Shown: positions 6,076 through 12,530 of the stretch, piece after piece
Position numbering within the stretch: the stretch's first letter is position 1
How the letters are laid out: each line of letters starts with the position of its first letter
Assembly: GCA_905192805.1 (NCBI GenBank)
Contig: CAJJMF010000062.1
Location: 1-12,530, forward strand
Direction: 5' to 3'
DNA: 12,530 nt
Origin: an uncultured Sutterella sp.
GTDB lineage: Bacteria; Pseudomonadota; Gammaproteobacteria; Burkholderiales; Burkholderiaceae_F
Position numbers and translations under genes: made by a program
Notes under the pieces: model-generated
Told to the model about the DNA's origin: nothing
The model's database searches: none
Seen by the model: only the letters and a program-made list of their open reading frames with translations

Positions 6076-7659
6076 ATGAAAAAGTATTTGCTCTTTACCA
6101 CGCTCTGGTGGACGGTCGTGTTTGATTGGCCCTTCTGGGGACGCATTATGGACTTCTACAATCACCAACCCCCGATGGGCTTTATGGTGATTGTGGCCAT
6201 CGCCTTTGCTTTTTTGACGCTCGCTTTTTTACGACTCTTAGCGTTTTTACCCTTCCGCGTGTTCCAAGCGCTCATGGTGATTCTGACGCTCGCGGGGGCG
6301 ACCGCTTACTGTGGCTCGTTACTTTATGGCGTACCCGTCACGCCCGATATGATGCGAAACGTCATGGCGACCGATCCGCACGAAGCCTCGGGGTACTTAT
6401 CGCTGAAAACGATCGCCCTCTTTTTGGCGGTTGCCATTCCTCCCCTTATTGCCACGTTTTGGCTGGCGAAACCCATCGTGAAGGCGCCACGTCGTGCCCT
6501 CAAGGGGTTGGGATGGATTGCGTTTTCACTCGTGATTGCGCTGGGATCCATCGGGATGGGGTTCCAAGATTTCGCCGGCCTCTTCCGAGGAGACCGCTCG
6601 TTGCGCTACTTTTTGTCACCCTTTAATGTGGTGTACTCCACGATTCGGACTTTTACGACGGATGCGAGTCCCGATCAGGCCCGTACACGTAAAACACTCG
6701 ATGAGCATCCGACGATGACGGTGACACCGACCCGCCCGACGGTGTTTGTGGTGGTGGTTGGAGAAACGACCCGTTCGGCCAATTGGGAGTTAGCCGGTTA
6801 CCGTCGGGAAACGACGCCACTACTGAAAACCATCCCCGATTTAATTAGCTTCCCTCGGGTGCAATCCTGTGGCACGTCGACCGACGTCTCGGTGCCCTGT
6901 ATGTTTAGTCGTGTGGGCCACCATAACTACGATCGCGAACAGATTTTGGCGGAAGAGCCCTTAGCGACCGTGTTGCAACGTGCCGGTTTTAAAGTCGAAT
7001 GGATTGAAAACCAAGGCGGCTGTAAAGGGGCATGCTGGGAAGTACCCAATCGTCGTCCTACGCCCGTGCCGGAGTACTGTGACAAGGGTAACTGTTTGGA
7101 TGGCGTATTTATTCGCGAAATCGATAATGCCGTGACCCATGCCACTACGGCTCAGCCGACCGTGCTTTTCTTACATACGATGGGTTCGCATGGCCCTGCC
7201 TACTATCTGCGTTCGCCTGAGGCAGATAAAGTCTTTAAACCCGAGTGCCGCGATGCCGACTTAAGCAGTTGCTCACGTGAGAGCATTGTGAATGCCTACG
7301 ACAATTCCGTGCGCTACACCGACTTTGTGTTGGCAAATATGATTAAAACGCTCGAAGCCGCGCATATTAATGCCGCGCTCGTGTATGTGTCCGACCATGG
7401 AGAATCGTTGGGCGAAAATGGGCTCTACTTGCACGGTATCCCCTACATGGTGGCTCCGAAAGAGCAGACAACGGTACCGATGGTGATGTGGTTCTCGCCT
7501 GAATTTAAAACGGAGTATGGCGTCAATGAAGACGCGATTCGTGCGAAGGTGACGAGTGACGATGTCTCACACGATAACCTCTACCACACGGTCATGGGCT
7601 TACTAAAGGTGAAAGGGACGACCTATGAGCGTCCGTACGACCTGAGTGCGGCGCCCTAA
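6076..7659 (+). CDS. eptA: EptA/MCR-type phosphoethanolamine transferase
   Basis: A 527-residue inner-membrane enzyme that moves phosphoethanolamine from phosphatidylethanolamine to lipid A, lowering its negative charge and the binding of polymyxins. About five N-terminal membrane segments (within 5-160) precede a periplasmic sulfatase-fold domain (about 215-527). The zinc and catalytic residues are all present: E230 in VGET, nucleophile T269 in CGTSTDVSVPCMFS, D440 and H441 in SDHGESLGENG, plus H372 (SHGPAYY) and H453 (YLHG). Eight cysteines (C265/C275, C316/C320, C335/C340, C391/C399) pair as in the disulfide-rich family. It starts one base after the PAP2 stop without its own ribosome binding site, so it is probably translationally coupled. 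A strong terminator follows 11 bp after the stop. Sequence alone does not show whether it confers polymyxin resistance or which lipid A position is modified. Confidence 0.95.
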   Translation: MKKYLLFTTLWWTVVFDWPFWGRIMDFYNHQPPMGFMVIVAIAFAFLTLAFLRLLAFLPFRVFQALMVILTLAGATAYCGSLLYGVPVTPDMMRNVMATDPHEASGYLSLKTIALFLAVAIPPLIATFWLAKPIVKAPRRALKGLGWIAFSLVIALGSIGMGFQDFAGLFRGDRSLRYFLSPFNVVYSTIRTFTTDASPDQARTRKTLDEHPTMTVTPTRPTVFVVVVGETTRSANWELAGYRRETTPLLKTIPDLISFPRVQSCGTSTDVSVPCMFSRVGHHNYDREQILAEEPLATVLQRAGFKVEWIENQGGCKGACWEVPNRRPTPVPEYCDKGNCLDGVFIREIDNAVTHATTAQPTVLFLHTMGSHGPAYYLRSPEADKVFKPECRDADLSSCSRESIVNAYDNSVRYTDFVLANMIKTLEAAHINAALVYVSDHGESLGENGLYLHGIPYMVAPKEQTTVPMVMWFSPEFKTEYGVNEDAIRAKVTSDDVSHDNLYHTVMGLLKVKGTTYERPYDLSAAP

Positions 7660-7670
7660 TCGTCTAACAA

Positions 7671-7714
7671 CAATCCCCCAAATGAGGACGTTTCTCGCTT
7701 GGGGGATTGCTTTT
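7671..7714 (+). terminator. Strong intrinsic terminator after eptA
   Basis: Perfect 11-base arms CAATCCCCCAA (7671-7681) and TTGGGGGATTG (7699-7709) are followed by C and TTTT (7711-7714). The 17-base loop can pair further (GAG with CTC). It lies between convergent genes (eptA and the nitroreductase), and the stem could also stop minus-strand transcription, although the T-tract on that side is poor. Confidence 0.88.
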
Positions 7715-7733
7715 AAGAGAAGGCTTACCGTTT

Positions 7734-8390
7734 TTAACGCGTAAAGAGCGTAAAGAGTTCCTCACGCGACAGACGAGCTTTCGGGCGCGAGGCGTTACTA
7801 TCGTCGGCGGCACGGCGTCCGAGGGCAATGGCGACCGCAGCCTTTTCGCCTTTGTCGGGTAACCCAAAGGCCTTATCAAACTCACGGAACTTCATGCCAC
7901 CCAAGGCGGTGGTATCAATGCCTAATTGCGGTGCAGCGTAGAGCAAGAATCCAAGCGCAATATGCACTTGTTCACGTACCCAAATTTCCCCATGATCGTA
8001 GCCCGAGAAGTAATTGGTGACGCCTTGGCGGCGGAAGGCTCCAAAGCCTTCAATATCAAAGTCTTCCGGGAAACGTCCGGCTTGGGCTTCATTGTCCAAG
8101 ACCTTTTGGCACCACGCGTCATCGATGGTGGTTTTGGCAGCCATCACAATCACGTGGCTGGCGTTGGCAACGCGTTCAATATTGAAGTCTTTCACGTAGG
8201 GCAGTAACTCTTCACGAGCACTTGCACGATCAAAGACGTAGAAATGCCACGGTTGGATATTCATGGAACTCGGGGTTAAGCGAAGAATTTCGAGCACCGC
8301 ATCGAGCTCTTCAGGACTTAACGTGTCCTGCTCATCATAGTGTTTGGTGGTATAGCGTGTTTGAGCCGTATCTAAAACCGCTGGGTTCAT
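7734..8390 (-). CDS. nfsB: NfsB-like oxygen-insensitive NAD(P)H nitroreductase
   Basis: A 218-residue FMN enzyme, almost the same length as E. coli NfsB (217), that would reduce nitroaromatics, quinones or pterins by two electrons using NAD(P)H. FMN-binding sites are visible: RYTTKHYD (12-19; RHSTKAFD in NfsB), SSMNIQPWHF (41-50), and near the C-terminus K204 and R206 in RPKARLS, matching NfsB K205 and R207. The ASHVIVMAAKT (77-87) and DDAW (90-93) blocks also agree with NfsB. The NfsB glutamate in the IEGF loop near FMN is replaced by glycine (LGGM, 163-166), which could change substrate range. The ATG at 8390 has a good ribosome binding site, GGGAGT, six bases upstream. It is a single-gene unit, divergent from the sensor kinase operon. 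The physiological substrate is unknown. Confidence 0.92.
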   Translation of the reverse strand: MNPAVLDTAQTRYTTKHYDEQDTLSPEELDAVLEILRLTPSSMNIQPWHFYVFDRASAREELLPYVKDFNIERVANASHVIVMAAKTTIDDAWCQKVLDNEAQAGRFPEDFDIEGFGAFRRQGVTNYFSGYDHGEIWVREQVHIALGFLLYAAPQLGIDTTALGGMKFREFDKAFGLPDKGEKAAVAIALGRRAADDSNASRPKARLSREELFTLFTR

Positions 8391-8629
8391 GTAAAACTCC
8401 CATAGACAAAAATAAGTTGATATTCATTGTGCCAAAGGTCAACGGGTTTTGGCTAGAGGGCAAAGGGGAAAAGTCCCCATTCTAAATAGGCGTTTTTTCG
8501 TGTCGTGCGCTGTGGCCCATGGGTTTTTCACCCCCTGTGCGTAGCACGCAATATTTTGTAAGATATGTGCTTTGCAATACTGTTACAGGCGACGTCACTG
8601 TGATACCCAACCACCTCCTCTCTTGCATT
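8391..8629. other. Divergent spacer between nfsB and the sensor kinase operon
   Basis: About 240 bp before the preferred kinase start, holding promoters for both sides. For nfsB (minus strand), TTGACC (8437-8442) or TTGGCA (8430-8435) may serve as -35, with TATTTT (8409-8414) as -10; the spacing is not ideal. A small hairpin GGGGA-AAAG-TCCCC lies at 8465-8478. On the kinase side, a direct repeat GCAATA (8548-8553 and 8574-8579) and the imperfect dyad GTGC-GTA-GCAC (8537-8547) flank the candidate promoter and are possible regulator sites. I saw no FNR or Mar-type box of convincing quality. Confidence 0.4.
8556..8583 (+). promoter_or_regulatory. Candidate promoter of the sensor kinase operon
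   Basis: TTGTAA (8556-8561) and TACTGT (8578-8583) are 16 bp apart, and the region is locally AT-rich. Match to consensus is moderate. The two GCAATA repeats overlap and flank it 26 bp apart, which would place a bound regulator on one face of the helix about two and a half turns apart. If used, transcription starts after the ATG at 8519, supporting a downstream start codon. Confidence 0.3.
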
Positions 8630-10570
8630 GTGGCGAAACGGGCGCATCGAAAGGGCGCCGTGGGAGGGGTTTGTCCATCGTTTTTTCGCGGGATCCTCAC
8701 GAGTGTGCTGCTCAGTGTCACGATAGGAGGGGTGGTGAGTGTGACCTGGGCTAAGGACCTTCAGGTCTTGCCGCCTACGGTCGCTGAAAGGGGACAACGA
8801 ACCCCTCCACCGCGATCCAGCCCGTCCGAAATTCGGATTGGTTATCCCACGTCGCTTGATCCGAGTAGCTATATCGATGTGGTCGTGCCCCTTGTGGAGC
8901 GCTTAAAGTCCCAACTTCCTCAAACCAAAGTCACGACGGGAGAAATCGCACTCGATCAAATTAACCGTGATCTCAATGGACAGTTTGATTTTCTCTTACT
9001 CTCGGGGGCGGAAGCACAAATGATTGCGCCCGCTCCCTTACCCTTGGCCACGCTCAAATATGCGGCGTATGAAGGACTTAACCGCTCGCTGGGGTCCGTC
9101 TTTATTGTCCGTAGCGATTCGCCTATTCAAAGTGTGGGGGATATGCGTGGTCACAGTGTTGCGGCCAATGATGAGCAATCGTTCGACGGTTGGCTCATTG
9201 CGATGAATGAGTTGGTCGAATCGGGCTATGCCATTGCCTCCTTTTTTTCCACCAAAACGTTTACGCACTGGCAGTATCCGGATGTGACCACACTGGTGCT
9301 CTCGGGGACGACGGACGTGGGGGTATTGCCCACGTGTGTACTCGAGCGCTTGATTGCACAAGGAGCAGTACTCCCCGAGAGTATTCGGGTTGTAGGCGAA
9401 CGAACCTCGCAAGGGGATTTATGCCGCCGCTCCACGGCACTCTACCCAGGGCGCCAATTGCTTGCGCTCTCGCATGTCCCTCCCAGTGTGGTGAAATCCG
9501 TGCTGCTGGCGGTATTGACCATTCCGCCCACCGCCGAAGGCGCAGAGTGGTTACCCAATAACGACGTCTCGCAACTCGATCGCCTTTTGGAAAACCTTCG
9601 GTTGGGTCCCTATGCCTATATGAAGGAATGGTCCTGGCAGGCGCTTTGGGCACGCTACCGGGTTTGGATTGGGGTGGCCTTAGGGTTATTGGCACTGTTA
9701 CTCTTAGACTTTGTGCGTATTAATCGTATTGTCCGACGTCGAACGGCGGAGTTGGCGCAAGAAGTCGCTGCCAATGAAGAGGCCCACCGCGCCTTGGAGG
9801 CGAGTCGCCATCGCTTGGATTTACTGGAGCGCGCCAGTGTCGTCTCACAACTCTCGGCGATGATTGCGCACGACCTAAAACAGCCCCTCACGATCATGGT
9901 GAATTACCTGAACGCGCTTAAAGTACTCATGACGCAAAAGCGTTACGAGGAAGGTCTATTTCAGCAAACCATTGATCGGGTCTCGCAAGAAGCCTATCGA
10001 TTAGGGGAAATTATTGATCGGGTGCGTCAAATTAATCGGCGTGAATGGGCCCTGCGTAGCCCCATTGATTTACGTGCCACCGTGGAGCGGGTGCGCGAAT
10101 ATGCGCAACTCGATGCCTCGGCACTCGTGTCGAGTCCGCACGAAGCATACTGGGTCTTAGGGAATGCCCTCGAAATCGAACTGGTCCTCATTAACGTGAT
10201 GCGTAACGCGAAAGCCGCTGCGCACAGTCCGGGCGGCGGAGGTATGGTTCGCGTTTTGATCGAACGGCAAAAGGTGGGCGAACCCACTGAGGACGGAAAC
10301 CCTGGACGCACCCCCTCGATTGCCATCAAGGTGGAAGACAATGGTCCTAAAATTACGGACGAGGTGTTTGCCAATTTAGGAAAATTAACCAAAAGCAGTA
10401 AAGTGGATGGGATGGGCTATGGGCTTGCGATTGCACACTCCATTGTCGAAGCCCATCAAGGACATATGTGCTTTGAACGTATTGAGCCCCAAGGGATTCG
10501 CGTAACGATCGTACTGCCGGAATTGCCAGCGGACGATGCGCGTACTGCAACAAATGAGGTAACAAGATGA
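8630..10570 (+). CDS. TtrS-like sensor histidine kinase with periplasmic PhnD-type binding domain
   Basis: Numbering from GTG 8630 (646 residues). A signal/anchor segment (22-41, ending TWA) is followed by a periplasmic PhnD/transferrin-like binding domain (about 68-333, IRIGYP to LRLGPYAY), a membrane helix (346-360), a charged coiled-coil linker, a HisKA domain with phospho-acceptor H414 in AHDLKQPL, and an ATPase domain with N526 (NVMRNAKAA), DNG (570-572) and GMGYG (594-598). TtrS of the tetrathionate system has this build. It should sense a small periplasmic molecule and pass phosphate to the regulator encoded next, which overlaps it by four bases (ATGA). The G1 box reads DNGPKI rather than DNGPG, and the lid (GKLTKSSK) departs from the usual EPFFTTK. 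The frame is open from ATG 8519, but those 37 residues look non-coding and have no ribosome binding site. GTG 8660, with AAAGGG just upstream, is another good start. Confidence 0.9.
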   Translation: MAKRAHRKGAVGGVCPSFFRGILTSVLLSVTIGGVVSVTWAKDLQVLPPTVAERGQRTPPPRSSPSEIRIGYPTSLDPSSYIDVVVPLVERLKSQLPQTKVTTGEIALDQINRDLNGQFDFLLLSGAEAQMIAPAPLPLATLKYAAYEGLNRSLGSVFIVRSDSPIQSVGDMRGHSVAANDEQSFDGWLIAMNELVESGYAIASFFSTKTFTHWQYPDVTTLVLSGTTDVGVLPTCVLERLIAQGAVLPESIRVVGERTSQGDLCRRSTALYPGRQLLALSHVPPSVVKSVLLAVLTIPPTAEGAEWLPNNDVSQLDRLLENLRLGPYAYMKEWSWQALWARYRVWIGVALGLLALLLLDFVRINRIVRRRTAELAQEVAANEEAHRALEASRHRLDLLERASVVSQLSAMIAHDLKQPLTIMVNYLNALKVLMTQKRYEEGLFQQTIDRVSQEAYRLGEIIDRVRQINRREWALRSPIDLRATVERVREYAQLDASALVSSPHEAYWVLGNALEIELVLINVMRNAKAAAHSPGGGGMVRVLIERQKVGEPTEDGNPGRTPSIAIKVEDNGPKITDEVFANLGKLTKSSKVDGMGYGLAIAHSIVEAHQGHMCFERIEPQGIRVTIVLPELPADDARTATNEVTR

Positions 10571-11190
10571 CCAATCCCGTAATTCGTATCGTGGATGACG
10601 ATCCGCAGGTCGCAGAATCCTTGCGGTTTTATTTGGAAGTGTCTGGCTTTCAGGTGTTGGCTTATGAGAGCGGAGAAGCGTTTTTATTAAACGATGATCG
10701 TTCACGCGTGGGATGTTTGTTGCTCGATGTGCGTATGCCTACCATGAGTGGGCTCGAATTGCAACGCGTGCTTAATGCCGAACATGCCATGTTGCCGATT
10801 GTGTTCCTCTCGGCGCATGCGGATGTGAGTATGGCCGTGGATGCGGTGCGTCAAGGTGCCTCGGGTTTTGTGGAAAAACCCCCGAAACCCGAAGTGCTGT
10901 TATCGGAATTGAAAAAAGCCGTCGCTTTACACGAAAAGCGCATTAAAATGCAACGAGAAATTGATGAGATCGATGCACAGCTTGCGAAGTTGACGCCCGC
11001 CGAGGAAGAGACGGCCAAATTAATCGCGAAAGGGCTTAGCAATGCTGAAATTGCCGAGATCATGAATTTGGCGGAAAGTACCGTACGACGTCGTCGCGCT
11101 GATATTGCGAGCAAATTGGATACGCAAAATGCGGTGGAAGTCAGCGAGTTGTATCGTTGGAAAATGCAATTAAAAGAAGAGCTGCCGTAA
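10567..11190 (+). CDS. FixJ/TtrR-type response regulator (receiver plus LuxR HTH)
   Basis: A 207-residue transcription regulator. The receiver domain (4-122) has the acidic pocket D10-D12, phospho-acceptor D54 in LLLDVRMPTMSGLEL, S82 and K104 (EKPP). A short helical linker (120-140) leads to a LuxR-type helix-turn-helix (143-191) with LTPAEEETAKLIAKGLSNAEIAEIMNL and the recognition helix STVRRRRADIASKL, unusually rich in arginine (four in a row). It overlaps the kinase gene by four bases and has a GAGG ribosome binding site seven bases before its ATG. It is most likely the partner of the kinase and the activator of the flavoprotein gene that starts 17 bp after it, and possibly of the whole operon. 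Confidence 0.94.
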   Translation: MTNPVIRIVDDDPQVAESLRFYLEVSGFQVLAYESGEAFLLNDDRSRVGCLLLDVRMPTMSGLELQRVLNAEHAMLPIVFLSAHADVSMAVDAVRQGASGFVEKPPKPEVLLSELKKAVALHEKRIKMQREIDEIDAQLAKLTPAEEETAKLIAKGLSNAEIAEIMNLAESTVRRRRADIASKLDTQNAVEVSELYRWKMQLKEELP

Positions 11191-11207
11191 CGTGAGGAGT
11201 TAACAGG

Positions 11208-12530
11208 ATGAAGGGCACGTTCACAAGGTTATGGGGGGTGATGCTCGTATGCGCCACGACGGGAAGTGTGGCCAGTACGGAGCGTTTTGGCTGGGAGCCG
11301 CCGCCCGTGGTGGACGTGATCGTTGTGGGCGGTGGTGGGGCTGGGCTCTCCGCCGCCGTCACCGTGGCGGAGCAGGGACTCTCGGTATGGGTCTTGGAAA
11401 AAATGCCCGCCATTGGTGGCAATACCTTACGTGCCAGTGGCCTCTTTAATGCCGTGGATCCACAACGCGAACCCGCGATGGGTGAACAAGACACGGCGGA
11501 GCGCTACTACTCCCAGATGATTTTATCGGGCGGAGGGGAGAGTTCTCCGGCGGTTGTGAAAGCCCTAGTTGACCATACCTATCCGACCCTCAAGTGGTTG
11601 GAGAGCCTCGGGTTGAAATTTCGCCCTCAAACGGTGGTGACCTGGGGGGCGGAGTGGCCTCGTGGCCATAAACCCTTGGAGCCCCGCGGTCAAGGCTATA
11701 TTCGCGTTTTGTCGAGTACGTTGCTGACCTTAGGAGGCAAAATTCATACCAACACGCGCGTGGTGGGGTTATTACGCGACGAAACGGGGCGCATTGCGGG
11801 GGTAACCTATTCCCTAATGACTCCGTCCTCGCAGACCCCCTCGGATGGGGCCAAACCACACGAAGTCCGGTCACGCTATGGAGTGGTGCTCGCCTCGGGC
11901 GGCTTTGCGGCCAACCCGACGTTGGTGAAACGTTACGCACCCCAATATGCGGATTTGCCTACCGACAATAATCCAGGCAATACGGGCGACTTGTTGGCGA
12001 TTGCCAAGGGGGTTGGGGCTCAGTTGGTCGGGCTGGAAAATATACAGGTGGTGCCTGGCGCGCCACCCGGGCAACCCTTTCAAGTCCGACTTGATCTGGA
12101 TGCCTCACGCTTTATTTTGGTGGACCGCCAAGGCCATCGATTTATCGATGAGGACGAACCGCGTGACGCGTTGGCCCGTGCCGTGGTTGATCGTTTAAAG
12201 TCGGGCGTTTTTTCGATTACAAACCAAGCGACCTTGGACTCCTTTGATGTGGTGACACAGCGCGATATCTATAAGGGGTTGGAGACGGGTTCCGCCTTCC
12301 GCGCAGAGACGCTCGAGGCGCTCGCTCAAGCGATTCATGTCCCTGTGAAGGCACTCAAAACGAGTGTCGAACAGTTTAACCAAGAGGCCATCAAACACAC
12401 GGGTAAATGCGCCCGTGCCATGTGTACCCCCTTGTCCTCGGGCCCCTTTTGGGCATCTCCCCTGTCGATGACGGTGCACTCCACGATGGGGGGTGTGGTG
12501 ATTGATCCCTTGGCGCGAGTGTTAAATGCG
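11208..12530 (+). CDS. Secreted FAD_binding_2 (flavocytochrome c-type) reductase, C-terminus cut by window end
   Basis: 441 residues are visible and the frame is open at the edge. GAGGAG lies eight bases before ATG 11208. A Sec signal peptide (1-22, SVA before STE) sends it to the periplasm. The flavin domain begins at once: VDVIVVGGGGAGLSAAV (35-51), E64 in VLEK, GGNTLRASG (70-78) and LASGGFAANP (228-237). R319 in IDEDEPRD matches the proton-donor arginine of fumarate reductases of this family, and HSTMGG (424-429) matches HHTMGG. No CxxCH haem domain is present in the visible part, so electrons would come from a separate cytochrome or a C-terminal FMN. The fumarate-clamp residues differ (see findings), pointing to another alkene-type or related acceptor. 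It lies 17 bp after the regulator gene and is probably the output of the two-component system. As the N-terminus is complete, about 50 to 100 C-terminal residues are likely missing. Confidence 0.9.
   Translation, partial: MKGTFTRLWGVMLVCATTGSVASTERFGWEPPPVVDVIVVGGGGAGLSAAVTVAEQGLSVWVLEKMPAIGGNTLRASGLFNAVDPQREPAMGEQDTAERYYSQMILSGGGESSPAVVKALVDHTYPTLKWLESLGLKFRPQTVVTWGAEWPRGHKPLEPRGQGYIRVLSSTLLTLGGKIHTNTRVVGLLRDETGRIAGVTYSLMTPSSQTPSDGAKPHEVRSRYGVVLASGGFAANPTLVKRYAPQYADLPTDNNPGNTGDLLAIAKGVGAQLVGLENIQVVPGAPPGQPFQVRLDLDASRFILVDRQGHRFIDEDEPRDALARAVVDRLKSGVFSITNQATLDSFDVVTQRDIYKGLETGSAFRAETLEALAQAIHVPVKALKTSVEQFNQEAIKHTGKCARAMCTPLSSGPFWASPLSMTVHSTMGGVVIDPLARVLNA

Noticed and set aside
6126..6626. 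166-codon plus-strand frame inside eptA
   Set aside because: Out-of-frame shadow of eptA, where all catalytic residues are in the other frame.
8416..8430. FNR-like half-site TTGAT near the nfsB promoter
   Set aside because: Only the left half fits; the right half reads ATTGT instead of ATCAA.
8426..8442. Mar/Sox-type box before nfsB
   Set aside because: GCAC is present on the minus strand but the remaining consensus positions fail.
9038..9695. Minus-strand frames opposite the sensor kinase
   Set aside because: Antisense to a well-supported periplasmic binding domain; no recognisable product.
1..12530. CRISPR array, tRNA/rRNA genes, insertion sequences, att sites
   Set aside because: No regularly spaced direct repeats, cloverleaf or rRNA sequence, transposase or integrase was found on reading both strands.

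Overview
The window reads as chromosomal DNA of an anaerobic or facultative Gram-negative proteobacterium. The kdsB gene and the lipid A-modifying gene pair mean an outer membrane with LPS. The Fur box is close to the enterobacterial consensus. The combination of an oxygen-independent haem-opening radical SAM enzyme with a TtrS/TtrR-like sensor pair next to a secreted flavoprotein reductase recalls gut Betaproteobacteria of the Sutterella/Parasutterella kind. That placement is an inference from gene content and is not proven by the sequence.

Layout from left to right. Positions 1-61 hold the first 20 codons of a minus-strand gene that leaves the window. Positions 155-3729 (minus) are an iron/haem operon: a HutW/ChuW-type radical SAM enzyme first, then a TonB-dependent receptor. 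Upstream lies an AT-rich control region (3730-3993) with a near-perfect Fur box beside a consensus -10, a second weaker Fur-like box, and an unexplained short plus-strand ORF. Positions 4036-5021 (minus) are ycaR-kdsB (LPS core sugar activation) with a 1-nt stop/start overlap. A 330-bp divergent spacer with several palindromes separates them from a plus-strand pair at 5352-7659: a PAP2 lipid phosphatase followed one nucleotide later by an EptA/MCR-type phosphoethanolamine transferase, closed by a strong terminator. Positions 7734-8390 (minus) are an NfsB-like nitroreductase.

From about 8630 to the right edge, three plus-strand genes form a tight operon: a sensor histidine kinase with a periplasmic PhnD-like binding domain, a FixJ/TtrR-type response regulator (ATGA overlap), and after 17 nt a secreted FAD_binding_2 (flavocytochrome c-type) reductase cut by the window end. 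The likely logic is that an external electron acceptor is sensed in the periplasm, the regulator is phosphorylated, and the reductase for that acceptor is made. The fumarate-binding residues of the classical family are replaced in this reductase, so the acceptor is probably not fumarate. This is the most interesting part of the window.

No tRNA, rRNA, CRISPR array, insertion sequence or phage gene was seen.
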